Assembly (NCBI RefSeq): GCF_000331105.1
Contig: NC_020054.1
Coordinates: forward strand, 1,539,698 to 1,603,697
DNA length: 64,000 nt
Origin: Fibrella aestuarina BUZ 2
Lineage (GTDB): Bacteria; Bacteroidota; Bacteroidia; Cytophagales; Spirosomataceae
Direction: 5' to 3'
The notes under the pieces are model-generated. The model ran no database searches and was not told where the DNA came from. It saw only the letters and a program-made list of their open reading frames with translations. Made by a program: the position numbers and the translations under genes. Shown one piece after another: positions 54,806 through 63,746 of the stretch. The stretch's first letter is position 1. Every line of letters starts with the position of its first letter.

Positions 54806-55423
54806 TTATAAACCTTTACGCAGGGTGTTACAGAACAGCGTGAAGGCCTGCTGCATCAGCTCGGCACGGCGCTCATCGGTGAACATATTGAGGCGTTTTC
54901 GAACAAAGAGGGCCGTATAACCGTGAATCGTACTCCAGATCATCATAGCGGCTACTTCGGGATCCTGCGGTTGAAACACGCCTGCGCTAATACACTCCTG
55001 CACGACCTGCACGAGCATGCTGAACGCAATGCGCCCCTCCGACCAGATTTCTTCCCGGCATTCAAGGGTTTCCATCGGAGCCGTTATAATGAACATCACA
55101 TCGAACAATTCCGGGTTTTCGATTGCAAAATGGGTGTACTGTTTTCCCATCGCGATCAGTTTTTCAAATGGATCGGTAATGATCAGTATGGCCCGAAACT
55201 CATTCATCAGCTTGGCAAACGCCTGCTGATGAACGGCGTAGATCACTTCACTCTTATCTTTGAAATACAGGTAGATAGTAGCCGGGCTGTATTCAATCTC
55301 GTCGGCAATGGCCCGGATGCTGAGCTTCTCGTAGCCGTTCTGCACATATAGATGTTGGGCCGCGTCGATGATTCGCCGCCGCATTTCTTCTTTCTCCCGC
55401 TCTTTCCGTTCTACGATACCCAT
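54806..55423 (-). CDS. TetR/AcrR-family repressor
   Basis: The 205-residue product has an N-terminal helix-turn-helix (RRRIIDAAQHLYVQNGYEKLSIRAIADEIEYSPATIYLYFKDKSEV, about 20-64) and an all-helical ligand domain. The ATG at 55423 was chosen over a TTG three codons upstream. It lies directly upstream of the efflux operon, in the same direction, and a palindrome is found before its own start and before the tolC-like gene, so autoregulation and control of the pump are likely. Confidence 0.93.
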   Translation of the reverse strand: MGIVERKEREKEEMRRRIIDAAQHLYVQNGYEKLSIRAIADEIEYSPATIYLYFKDKSEVIYAVHQQAFAKLMNEFRAILIITDPFEKLIAMGKQYTHFAIENPELFDVMFIITAPMETLECREEIWSEGRIAFSMLVQVVQECISAGVFQPQDPEVAAMMIWSTIHGYTALFVRKRLNMFTDERRAELMQQAFTLFCNTLRKGL

Positions 55424-55450
55424 ACCAGTCAATTAACGGCTCAAACATAA

Positions 55451-55463
55451 TGAACACTGTTCA
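55451..55463 (-). promoter_or_regulatory. Candidate TetR operator upstream of tetR
   Basis: TGAACACTGTTCA is a perfect 6-1-6 palindrome 28 bases upstream of the repressor start. The wider minus-strand site ACTGAACAGTGTTCATTA is shared with the copy before the efflux operon. Two independent sites at regulated genes support a real operator. Confidence 0.72.
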
Positions 55464-55640
55464 GTGAATCAAAATCGGGCTGCTGTTTTTTTGTGAACGG
55501 TAGTTCTGAGCGAGGAACGGTAGTTGCTTTTGTGCCAATGGGGATTGTCGTCCACAAACGGAGGTAATCCGGACCGATCACTCACGATGGATTAATCTTT
55601 TGCCGTACTTCGTTGTCAAAGTAGTGTGAATACCAAACAA

Positions 55641-56270
55641 ATGAAATCGTTTCTGCTGGTTGCCTTGATAGGATTCGGCCTGCTGGGTACGTTCCCAACG
55701 GCCGTGGCCCAACGACCCAACGCCGGCTATACGCTTGGCGATATTGTAGCGCCTTTTTCGCTCAAAAACGTGGATAACCGCACCATCAGCCTGTCTGATT
55801 ATCAGGGCCAGCGGGGGCTGATTGTGATTTTTACGAGCAACCACTGCCCGTTCTCAAAGGCATACGAAGACCGTATTCTGGCGCTCGATCGCAAGTTTAG
55901 TGCGCAGGGCTTTCCGGTCATTGCGGTGCTGTCGAACAACGCGGCGATCTATGAAGACGATACGTTTGAGCGAATGCAGGCCCGCGCCCGTGAAAAAGGC
56001 TACACGTTCCCGTACCTGCAGGATGCTACGCAAGCCGTAGCCCACTCGTTTGGGGCAAACCGCACGCCGCAGGTATACGTGCTAAAACGCAACGGTGGTG
56101 CCGACGCAACCGCCCGCTTCACGGTAGAGTACATTGGTAGCATCGACGACAGCCCACAGGACCCCGCCGGGGTGCAACGTCAGTATGTCGACGAAGCCGT
56201 GACTAATCTGCTGGTTGGTCGGCCGGTGGTGACACCATTGACCAAAGCGGTTGGCTGCGCGATCAAGTAA
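55641..56270 (+). CDS. Exported thioredoxin-like (redoxin) protein
   Basis: The ATG at 55641 gives 209 residues with a signal peptide ending at AVAQ. Redoxin-fold blocks include VAPFSLKNVDNRTISLSDYQGQRGLIVIF and the active site SNHCPFSKAYEDR, which has one Cys only (CPFS instead of CxxC). A cis-Pro region FGANRTPQVYVL follows. It may be a peroxidase-like or thiol-exchange factor in the periplasm. Confidence 0.9.
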   Translation: MKSFLLVALIGFGLLGTFPTAVAQRPNAGYTLGDIVAPFSLKNVDNRTISLSDYQGQRGLIVIFTSNHCPFSKAYEDRILALDRKFSAQGFPVIAVLSNNAAIYEDDTFERMQARAREKGYTFPYLQDATQAVAHSFGANRTPQVYVLKRNGGADATARFTVEYIGSIDDSPQDPAGVQRQYVDEAVTNLLVGRPVVTPLTKAVGCAIK

Positions 56271-56284
56271 GCGAATGGAGTAGA

Positions 56285-56357
56285 AAACCAGGGCCAATGG
56301 CTGGCGAACTCTGCGCGGATAAAGGCGTGGAGCAACGCCAGCCGTTGGCCCTGGTTT
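56285..56357 (+). terminator. Long hairpin after the redoxin gene
   Basis: Bases 56285-56306 pair with 56336-56357 over 22 bp with one mismatch, with a 29-base loop. It separates the redoxin gene from the coiled-coil lipoprotein gene. Confidence 0.8.
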
Positions 56358-56428
56358 ATTAGGGCTTGTGTGGATATGGCACGGCCTTTGCCAATCACTT
56401 TGCCAACAAACCAATTCTTTACACAATC

Positions 56429-56977
56429 ATGATTACAAAACCACGTTCATTCGCTTACCTGTTTAGTGTTGGCCTGCTGGCAACGTCAATGACCTTGTTT
56501 CAGGCGTGTAGCTCAGATGGTAAGAAGGAATCGCGCACCGAAGATGCCATGGAGCAAACCGGCGATGCCATGAAAGCGGATGCCAAAGATGCTACTGCTG
56601 AAGCTCGTCAGGATGCCGCCGAGGCAGGCGACAAGATGGAGGCCGCTGGCGATGAGGCCGCTGCTGATTTCAAACGCGAACGCGATGAAGCCGTGGCCGA
56701 TATGAAGCGCCAGCGCGATAAACTGGACACCCGCATTGATGAAATGCAGGCCGATATCAAGCGGCAGGGTGCTAAAGCAAAGGCCGAATCGAAAGAGCAA
56801 CTGGCTAAGCTGGAAGCCGAGCGCAAAGAATTGGGCAATGACATCGACAAAGCCCAGAACGCAACCGAAGCAGCCTGGAAAGACATCAAAGCTGGTTTTA
56901 AATCGGCAGGCCGGTCAATCGGTAACGCGTTTGACAAGGCAGAAGATAAGGTTGATCCCGACGGGAAAGACGACTAA
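56429..56977 (+). CDS. Coiled-coil lipoprotein
   Basis: The ATG at 56429 gives 182 residues with a lipobox (LFQAC, Cys27). Residues about 40-165 are almost wholly charged and Ala-rich heptad repeats (DAMEQTGDAMKADAKDATAEA, DFKRERDEAVADMKRQRDKLD). It resembles stress-linked periplasmic spacer proteins in general shape; no family was recognised. A terminator follows. Confidence 0.82.
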   Translation: MITKPRSFAYLFSVGLLATSMTLFQACSSDGKKESRTEDAMEQTGDAMKADAKDATAEARQDAAEAGDKMEAAGDEAAADFKRERDEAVADMKRQRDKLDTRIDEMQADIKRQGAKAKAESKEQLAKLEAERKELGNDIDKAQNATEAAWKDIKAGFKSAGRSIGNAFDKAEDKVDPDGKDD

Positions 56978-57002
56978 TCCGCCCCACCGTAACTTGTAAG
57001 TG

Positions 57003-57049
57003 AAAGGAGTCGAGCCTGACTGATTTATCAGTTAAGCTCGACTCCTTTT
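57003..57049 (+). terminator. Intrinsic terminator after the coiled-coil lipoprotein gene
   Basis: AAGGAGTCGAGC pairs with GCTCGACTCCTT around a loop that itself holds ACTGAT/ATCAGT, and is followed by TTTCATTT. It is a strong terminator, probably double-stemmed. Confidence 0.88.
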
Positions 57050-57116
57050 CATTTGTTAAACGCTATTAACCACAGACCGTTTCAGTATGGAGCTCTACAG
57101 TTTCGTAGAATTACTG

Positions 57117-59447
57117 CTACAGTGGACTAAGTAGTAGTACTTCGCCTGCCTTGCAGTCGCGGATTATTTTTTCACCGGTTTGTGCCTGTCCATTCAGCTT
57201 ATAAGTAGCGCCGAACGGATGCACCAACGCGAGCTTGCCACCCGCCAGACTCTTCACACGCACTTCCGTAACCGTGCCTTCTTTTACAGTGGCCCCAACC
57301 AGAAAAGCGCCCTCGGTACGGACATCGTCAAAGTTCAGGTTTTGCCAGGTACGTGGTCGGTTGGGCAGCACATAGATGGCATCGTCGCGGTTTTGCACCA
57401 GCAGTTCCAGCACAGCGCTCAAGGCACCAAAGCCGGCATCGAGTTGCATCACTTCCCGGTTTTTGGCTTCCTTTTCCCAATCGGGTGCACCGAGCAGGCT
57501 GGTGCCGTTGGTATTGGCGTTGTGCAACGTACCCCGGCCTTCATTCACGTAGTTTTCTTTCCAATAGTGTAGCCATTTGATGGCGGCATCGGTCTGTCCG
57601 GTGCGGCTCAGCAGAATCGACGCCCACGGAATCGACCAGCCCGCCCAGCCCCCGGCTCCCTTGAAGCGCCACGCCTCCAGGCTGTTGTCGACCAGCTTGC
57701 GCTGCGCCGGGTCGTTCAGGTCGATGGTCGCGAACGGATACACACCGCCGAGGTGCGAGTGGTGCCGGTGGCTCTCGATGAGGTCCATGCCCTCCCACAG
57801 GGCGATGCGCTCATTGCTGAGGTTCCACTCGTCCATAAACTTGCCACTGATTACCGTGTAGGCCGGAAGGCGTTTGTCGACGTCGGCCCAACGCGGATCA
57901 ACGGGCTTGCCCAGCGCGGCAGCGGCCTGAGGCAGAATCCGGCAGATCCGGTGCAGGGCCGCCAACTGGAAGCTGGCATCGCGCCCCCAGGCATTCATGG
58001 CTGCTCCGCGATATTCCGGGCTCACCGACACGGGCAGGCTGAAGCGCTTGCCGCCTTGCCCGTCGCTCACTTCTTCCAGCATGGCATAATAGCCTTCGAA
58101 GGCCCCGTTGAGCATGGGCCAGACCGTTTCGTCGAGCAACTTGGGCGCATCGTATTGATCGAGGCCATACCGGTAATTTTGCCAGGCCATCATGGCCATC
58201 CAGGCGGTGCAGGCGTGGTCGATGGTGCCCGTCCAGAACGTACCCACCACGTGGCAGCGGTCATCTACGGCATGGGGGAGCATCAAAGCACCCGGTCGGC
58301 CAAAAAAGGCTTCACCGTTCTTTTTCAACTGTGGCATCCACCCGCCGATCATCCGCCACAGGGGCCGGAAATTGGCCAGCCGGTTGGTCGCCAGCGCAGG
58401 CGTGTAGATCATCTGCACGTTGATGTTGAAGTGGTAGTCGTTGCTCCAGGGGACCAGCTGCTGCTCTTCCATGAACGGCCCTTGCAAGGCGCAGGCCAGG
58501 CCGTTAGGCGAGGTCGCAATAGCCTGTTTATACAACCCGTAGTCGATGATTTCCTGCAAAAGCGGGTCGGGGAGGGCAATGCGCGGCACCACCCGGTAAT
58601 AGCTGGCCCAGAAGGTATCGGCGGTAGCAATCGCCGACGGCGCCCGGTCGAGCAACGCCTGCATGGCCGGGTAGTCGAACCGGCGTGTTTTCCGGTTGTA
58701 ATACAGGTTGCTGGTCTGGATGTAGACGTGCTGCTCGTTGACCTGATCGTAACCTACCAGCAAGGGGTCGTCTTCGGGCAGCGGCTGAATGAACGCGCCC
58801 TTACCATTATTTTCTTTTACGACCCAGGTGGGTTCTTCAATACTTGCCGCCCGCAGTTGATCAGCCACAAACGTGTAGTGCGGAATCAGTTTGAACGCCA
58901 GCTTACCACGCAGACCCTTGGGGATGTCGATGTCGGTAATCTCCAGACTGGCGGCCTGCCGGATGTTGATCACGTGGCTCAGTTGCTGCGGGTCGCGAAC
59001 CACCACCTGCAACAGCCCCCGGTCGGTAAAGAGGTTACCGTAGAGAATGAGCCAGCCTTTGGGCATCGTTACGTCGAGCCGCCCGCCACTTAGTTGCTGC
59101 GGGCGCCCCAATGAGGGTTGCCCCGATTTCGGCACCGTAAAAGCGGCCTTGATCCCGGCTTCATCGCCGGCCTGCAATTTGGCTTTCAGGTCGGGAAAAG
59201 TTGTCTTGGTGGTAAATTCGACCCCGCCCCGGTGGTCCCAGAAACCCGTACGACTGATGGTGAGGTGCAACACATTACCACCGCCCCAGACCATGATCCC
59301 CTGCGTACCATTGCCCAGCAGCACGCCCGTATGGGGCCGGGGCAGCGGAAACTGCCAGGTTAGCGTGCGGGGCGGCAACTGCGCCAGCAGCGGGGTGGTG
59401 TGGCAAAGAAGCAGTAAGGCAAGACAGAAACTAAGCAAAAAGCGCAT
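57117..59447 (-). CDS. Exported GH95-like glycoside hydrolase
   Basis: The ATG at 59447 gives 776 residues and a standard signal peptide (MRFLLSFCLALLLLCHTTPLLAQ shape, ends about residue 23); the ATG seven codons upstream would give a longer N-terminus. An N-terminal beta domain (LLGNGTQGIMVWGG) is followed by an (alpha/alpha)6 barrel with DYHFNINVQMIY, SVSPEYRG and HRHHSHLGGVYPF, which recall the NIN, SPE and HRHxSHL blocks of GH95 fucosidases/galactosidases. The aromatic after NINxQMxY differs, so the exact substrate may differ. It has no close operon partner. Confidence 0.82.
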   Translation of the reverse strand: MRFLLSFCLALLLLCHTTPLLAQLPPRTLTWQFPLPRPHTGVLLGNGTQGIMVWGGGNVLHLTISRTGFWDHRGGVEFTTKTTFPDLKAKLQAGDEAGIKAAFTVPKSGQPSLGRPQQLSGGRLDVTMPKGWLILYGNLFTDRGLLQVVVRDPQQLSHVINIRQAASLEITDIDIPKGLRGKLAFKLIPHYTFVADQLRAASIEEPTWVVKENNGKGAFIQPLPEDDPLLVGYDQVNEQHVYIQTSNLYYNRKTRRFDYPAMQALLDRAPSAIATADTFWASYYRVVPRIALPDPLLQEIIDYGLYKQAIATSPNGLACALQGPFMEEQQLVPWSNDYHFNINVQMIYTPALATNRLANFRPLWRMIGGWMPQLKKNGEAFFGRPGALMLPHAVDDRCHVVGTFWTGTIDHACTAWMAMMAWQNYRYGLDQYDAPKLLDETVWPMLNGAFEGYYAMLEEVSDGQGGKRFSLPVSVSPEYRGAAMNAWGRDASFQLAALHRICRILPQAAAALGKPVDPRWADVDKRLPAYTVISGKFMDEWNLSNERIALWEGMDLIESHRHHSHLGGVYPFATIDLNDPAQRKLVDNSLEAWRFKGAGGWAGWSIPWASILLSRTGQTDAAIKWLHYWKENYVNEGRGTLHNANTNGTSLLGAPDWEKEAKNREVMQLDAGFGALSAVLELLVQNRDDAIYVLPNRPRTWQNLNFDDVRTEGAFLVGATVKEGTVTEVRVKSLAGGKLALVHPFGATYKLNGQAQTGEKIIRDCKAGEVLLLSPL

Positions 59448-59609
59448 GGCGGTGTTGGTCGAATGCATTCGTCAAAAGTAGCATTCGCAGCCCCGTTGAA
59501 ACAAGCGGGGCAGAATTCCGATTTACGAAGTACGGCATACTGTTCTGCCTGCGCGGATACGCGTAGTTTGCGAGCAAAATCGTACATCGCCGTTTGTCAA
59601 TCAGACTAC

Positions 59610-60359
59610 ATGGTTACCCTTTCCGTACTGAAATTTGCCCCGGGCGACCGGTATCGAGCCTTTGCCAACATGGGTCGCTGGAGTATGAAGCCCTTTGACG
59701 CGCCGGGTCTGCAATTCCAGAAGATGATGGGTACGGGCAAAAACTTCGGCCTCTGGCCCGACTTTTCGCAATATGTTTTTTTGGCGACCTGGGCGAGCGA
59801 GGCCGATGCCATGCGCTTCTTCGCGTCTGATGCCTGGCAACCGTTTCTGCCCGTAACTCAATCAGGCGTACCCAGCCCCGGCGAATCCACGCGGGGCGAA
59901 TCCACGCCGGGCGCGGACTTGCCGGGGCTGGGTACGTTGTTTCTGGAGCCGTTCAAATCACATGGCCGATGGGGCGGTACAAACCCCTTTGAGGCCTCAG
60001 ACGAACGCCCGCAGGCCCCGCACCCCGCGCTGCCCGTGGCTGTACTCACCCGAGCGACCATCCGCACCAGCAAGCTGTTCGACTTCTGGCGGAACGTACC
60101 TGCCGCGCGGCAACGCCTGACCGGGCAGGGCGACAAGCTGTTACTGGCTATCGGATCCGGCGAGGTGCCGCTGGTGCAGCAATGCACGCTCAGTGTCTGG
60201 CGCGATGCCGCCACCGTCGATCAGTTTGCGTATCGGCAGAGCGGCCACAAAGAAATTGTGAAGAAAACCCGGCAGCGCAACTGGTACTCTGAAGAACTGT
60301 TTGCCCGGTTCTGGGTCGTCAGGGCGGAGGGGAGTTTGGGTAAACTCGTCGGCAACTAA
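59610..60359 (+). CDS. Spheroidene monooxygenase (CrtA)-like protein
   Basis: The ATG at 59610 gives 249 residues; the frame is open upstream but overlaps the divergent gene's start region. It shows RYRAFANMGRW, FQKMMGTGKNFGLWPDFSQYVFLATW, ATIRTSKLFDFWRNVPA, QCTLSVWRDAATVDQFAYR and RNWYSEELFARFWV, the pattern of CrtA-like haem-type carotenoid monooxygenases in Bacteroidota. No other carotenoid gene is near. A Gly/Pro/Ser/Thr insert (SGVPSPGESTRGESTPGADL) is encoded by a short direct DNA repeat. Confidence 0.75.
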   Translation: MVTLSVLKFAPGDRYRAFANMGRWSMKPFDAPGLQFQKMMGTGKNFGLWPDFSQYVFLATWASEADAMRFFASDAWQPFLPVTQSGVPSPGESTRGESTPGADLPGLGTLFLEPFKSHGRWGGTNPFEASDERPQAPHPALPVAVLTRATIRTSKLFDFWRNVPAARQRLTGQGDKLLLAIGSGEVPLVQQCTLSVWRDAATVDQFAYRQSGHKEIVKKTRQRNWYSEELFARFWVVRAEGSLGKLVGN

Positions 60360-60410
60360 CGCAGTCGATCGCATTTACTTTCAGTAAAAAGTCCTCACGC
60401 GCTTTGACAG

Positions 60411-60453
60411 GGGAGCCACGGGCTATGTATGTGAAACATAGCCCGTGGCTCCC
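60411..60453. terminator. Perfect 18-bp hairpin after the CrtA-like gene
   Basis: GGGAGCCACGGGCTATGT at 60411-60428 pairs perfectly with 60436-60453 around a 7-base loop. No U-tract follows. It lies in the gap before the next gene. Confidence 0.8.
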
Positions 60454-60605
60454 TACGCAGCAACTAAAAAGGGAGAGGTTGAACAGGGTGGATACTTATA
60501 GTCTGTTGTAGTAAGTCAACTATATCGCGAAAGTATATTGACCTAAGCTTACAGGGCCGTTTACATTTACGGTTATTTTTCCGTTTACTTCCCTTTTTGA
60601 TTGGT

Positions 60606-61403
60606 ATGAGTAATTCCGGCGAGTCACTAACGGTGACGGAGATGAGCGATCTGCGTGAAGCCATAAAAGCCAAGTACAGGACCTACCAGTCGCTGGACAG
60701 GGATCGCTTTCCTGATTTTGAGTACAATAGCAATCGGGCTAATTACCAGCCGCTCAAAGAATCATTCGAGGTAGAATTTTACGAAATCAGGAAGATTGAT
60801 CGGATAAACAATGCGCTTCACGTGCCCAGCACCAATACGCTGGCGCTGCTATTCACAAACCCAGATTTTATCCCCGGCAAAAAGATTCTTAATACCTGCC
60901 AGTCCTACGCAAAGGGACCGTCCACGTTAGTTGCCAACGAAGCCAACATGGGTGTTGCTCAGGCAAAGCCAGCAATAAGCCGCAATGGGGCGCTGGTACT
61001 CGCAGGCGTTGTGGTTGGTGCTGCCCTGCTCATCTACCAGACAACGCAGCAGGCATCGCCCGGCAGCCAATTGATCATCCATCGCCCTTATCACGATCAG
61101 ATTGTGCCGCGCCAGCTACTAGCTGAGGGCAGAGTGACCGGTCTGGATACGGTATGGGTCGTCGTGCGGGCAATTGGGCGTGGGCAGTATTGGGTACAGC
61201 CGCCGATTGGCGTAGAAGCGACGGGCAAATGGCTCGGACGAATCTATATAGGCAGTGTGGATAAGGGCGATATTGGCGTCAGGTCTCAGATTCGGGCATT
61301 TGGTCGCCCCGCCATTGCGCTGCAAGAAGGGCAAATCCTGACCAGTTGGCCTGAAGCCGACTACGCGTCAGAAACCATAGAGGTGGTTAGGGGAACAGAA
61401 TAA
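60606..61403 (+). CDS. Unknown protein with one membrane segment
   Basis: The ATG at 60606 gives 265 residues. Residues 1-130 are cytosolic and basic-acidic (VEFYEIRKIDRINNALHVPS, NPDFIPGKKILNTCQSYAK), one membrane segment follows (NGALVLAGVVVGAALLIYQ, about 129-147), then an outer domain (about 150-265) rich in beta-type residues (IIHRPYHDQIVPRQLLAEGRVTGLDTVWVVVRAI). I recognise no family. The outer half looks like a compact beta domain that could bind a ligand. Confidence 0.72.
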   Translation: MSNSGESLTVTEMSDLREAIKAKYRTYQSLDRDRFPDFEYNSNRANYQPLKESFEVEFYEIRKIDRINNALHVPSTNTLALLFTNPDFIPGKKILNTCQSYAKGPSTLVANEANMGVAQAKPAISRNGALVLAGVVVGAALLIYQTTQQASPGSQLIIHRPYHDQIVPRQLLAEGRVTGLDTVWVVVRAIGRGQYWVQPPIGVEATGKWLGRIYIGSVDKGDIGVRSQIRAFGRPAIALQEGQILTSWPEADYASETIEVVRGTE

Positions 61404-61538
61404 CCCCGACGGGCGCCGCGTCGATGGCTCGTCAACGCTCGTTTCGCGAGACAGATTATGCATTAACCTTTGGCTTCATTCTTGTATCCCAACGGGAAAG
61501 ATTGTTATTTTGCGGGCTAAATTCGTGTATAAACCGAG

Positions 61539-63656
61539 ATGTCATTAATTAACAAAATCCGTGAACGCTCCGGATTGGCAGTCGGCGTCATCGCCGTTAG
61601 TTTGATTCTGTTTATTGTGGGGAGCGATTTGTTGGGGGGGCGGAGTACGCTTTTCGGCCAAAACGATCAGGAAGTCGGCGAAATCGATGGAAAAACCATC
61701 GATAACCAGGATTTTCAGGCAAAAGTCGATCAGATTCGGGCTCAGTATGAACAACAAACGGGCCGCGCCCCTGGCGAGCAGGAAATGGTGCAGGTTCGTG
61801 AGCAGGCCTGGAACCAACTCATCTTCGAAACCGCCTACCAGAAAGAATTTGACAAGCTCGGTCTGACGGTGTCGCCCGACGAACTCGTCGACATGGTGCA
61901 GGGTGAGAACATCAGCCCCGAAGTGCGGCAGGCGTTTACCAACCCCCAGACGGGTCAGTTCGACAAAAACCAGATCATCCAGTACCTCAAAGGGCTGAAC
62001 AGCGTACCCCCGGCGCAAAAAGCGCAGTGGGCGAGCTTCGAGCAGCAATTGAGCGTCAACCGGGTGCGGGAAAAGTACAACAACATGCTCCAGATGACCA
62101 ACTACGTCACGTCGGCTGAGGCGCAGAAGGAGTACACGGCGCAGAATACCAAAGCAGACGCGAAATTCCTGTTTGTACCCTATTACTCGGTCAACGACAC
62201 CACGGTGAAAGTGACCGATTCGGAGCTGGAAGATTACCTGGGCAAGCATAAAGACGAGTTCCCCGGTGCTAACACCCGCTCGATTCAGTACGTAACGTTT
62301 GCGGTGAATCCATCGAAAGAGGACAGCGCATCGCTCTACAACGAAATCAAATCGCTGGCGCGTGGCCTGGGTGGTGCTAAAAACGACTCGACCTACGCGC
62401 GTCAGAATTCTGACGTGCCTGTTGCGCTGTATCAGACCATCGGTGAGATGCCGACGCAACTGCGCGCCGCCGTGCCGACGTTTGCGCCGGGTGGCGTATA
62501 CGGCCCCTTCCGCGAAGGCAACACGTACTTCATTTATAAGTACGGTGGCACGAAGAAAGACACCAACTTCACCGTTCGGGCCAGCCATATCCTGATCCGG
62601 GCAACGGCGAAAACCGATTCGGCCAAAGCACAGGCAAAACGCCGGGCTGAAGGTATTCTGAAGCAGATTCAGGGTGGTGCCAGCTTTGAAGCCCTGGCGC
62701 AAAGCAACAGCGAAGATGGCTCAGCCCAACAGGGTGGTGATCTGGGCTATTTCAAAAATAACGGTGGTATGGTGAAACCGTTCGAGGCCGCCGTATTTGG
62801 CTTTGCTGGAACCGGTCTGATTCCCCGCGTGGTCGAAACCGACTTTGGCTACCACATCATCAAGGTGACCGAGCCTAAGACCAACATCCTGTATCGGGTA
62901 GCTGGCATCGGTAAGACAATCACTCCGAGCGAGGCGACCACCAACGAAGCCTACCAGCGCGCGAGCCAGTTTGCGGCCAGCAGCAAAACAAAGGACGATT
63001 TTCTGGAAAATGCCAAGAAAGACAAGGCACTGGTCGTAGCCAATGCCGAGCGCATTCCTGAAACGGCGTCGAGCATCAACGCTTTGACCGATGCCCGCCA
63101 GATTGTACGTTGGGCATTCGATGACAAAACAGATATGAACGCTGTGTCGGAGCCTTTCCAGGTTGGCGACCAATATGTAGTGGCCGTTCTAACGGGTGAA
63201 ACTGACAAAGACAAGGTAACGATCAACGATTACCGCGCCGAACTAACCGCCAAAGTACGCAACCAGAAGAAAGCCGAGCAGATCCTGGCGAAACTGGGCA
63301 ACGCATCGGCCGGTACGCTGGAAGCAATGGCGCAGAAATACGGTGCTGGCGCTGTCGTTGAAACCGCCGAAGATATCAACCTGTCGACGGGCTTCCTCCG
63401 CTCAGCGGGCGTTGATCCGGTTGCGCTGGGTCGGGTGTTTGGGTTGAAAACCGGCAAACGGTCGAAGCCATTTGCGGGTGAAAGCGGTGTACTGATTGTT
63501 GAGCCTACGCGGATTGCCCCGGCTCCGAACGTAGCTGACTACGCCATGTACAAGACGCTGCTTCAGCAGAATCAGGCGCAACGTACCCCGGTCTACATGA
63601 ACGAGGCTATCAAAGAAGCCGCCAACATCGTTGACCGGCGCGCTAAACTCTATTAA
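61539..63656 (+). CDS. PpiD/SurA-like membrane-anchored peptidyl-prolyl isomerase
   Basis: The 705-residue product has an N-terminal membrane segment (LAVGVIAVSLILFIVGSDLL), a SurA_N-like helical region (about 45-200, NQDFQAKVDQIRAQYEQQTG) and a parvulin-type PPIase domain (about 345-450: VRASHILIRATAK, GGASFEALAQSNSEDGSAQQGGDLGYF, VETDFGYHIIKV). It assists folding of exported proteins in the periplasm. A perfect 50-base palindrome follows. Confidence 0.94.
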   Translation: MSLINKIRERSGLAVGVIAVSLILFIVGSDLLGGRSTLFGQNDQEVGEIDGKTIDNQDFQAKVDQIRAQYEQQTGRAPGEQEMVQVREQAWNQLIFETAYQKEFDKLGLTVSPDELVDMVQGENISPEVRQAFTNPQTGQFDKNQIIQYLKGLNSVPPAQKAQWASFEQQLSVNRVREKYNNMLQMTNYVTSAEAQKEYTAQNTKADAKFLFVPYYSVNDTTVKVTDSELEDYLGKHKDEFPGANTRSIQYVTFAVNPSKEDSASLYNEIKSLARGLGGAKNDSTYARQNSDVPVALYQTIGEMPTQLRAAVPTFAPGGVYGPFREGNTYFIYKYGGTKKDTNFTVRASHILIRATAKTDSAKAQAKRRAEGILKQIQGGASFEALAQSNSEDGSAQQGGDLGYFKNNGGMVKPFEAAVFGFAGTGLIPRVVETDFGYHIIKVTEPKTNILYRVAGIGKTITPSEATTNEAYQRASQFAASSKTKDDFLENAKKDKALVVANAERIPETASSINALTDARQIVRWAFDDKTDMNAVSEPFQVGDQYVVAVLTGETDKDKVTINDYRAELTAKVRNQKKAEQILAKLGNASAGTLEAMAQKYGAGAVVETAEDINLSTGFLRSAGVDPVALGRVFGLKTGKRSKPFAGESGVLIVEPTRIAPAPNVADYAMYKTLLQQNQAQRTPVYMNEAIKEAANIVDRRAKLY

Positions 63657-63680
63657 GCACTCGCAAACCGATACGGTTTA

Positions 63681-63730
63681 CAAAGCAAAGAAGCCGCTCA
63701 GGTACGTACCTGAGCGGCTTCTTTGCTTTG
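63681..63730. terminator. Perfect 50-base palindrome between convergent genes
   Basis: Bases 63681-63705 are the exact complement of 63706-63730, with no loop. Its centre is GGTACGTACC. It ends the ppiD-like gene and the convergent proB gene. Confidence 0.9.
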
Positions 63731-63746
63731 TAATGACGGCTATCTG

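Noticed and set aside
57753..59093. A 446-residue plus-strand frame opposite the GH95-like gene
   Set aside because: It is a codon-bias shadow of the minus-strand enzyme, whose signal peptide and motifs are intact.
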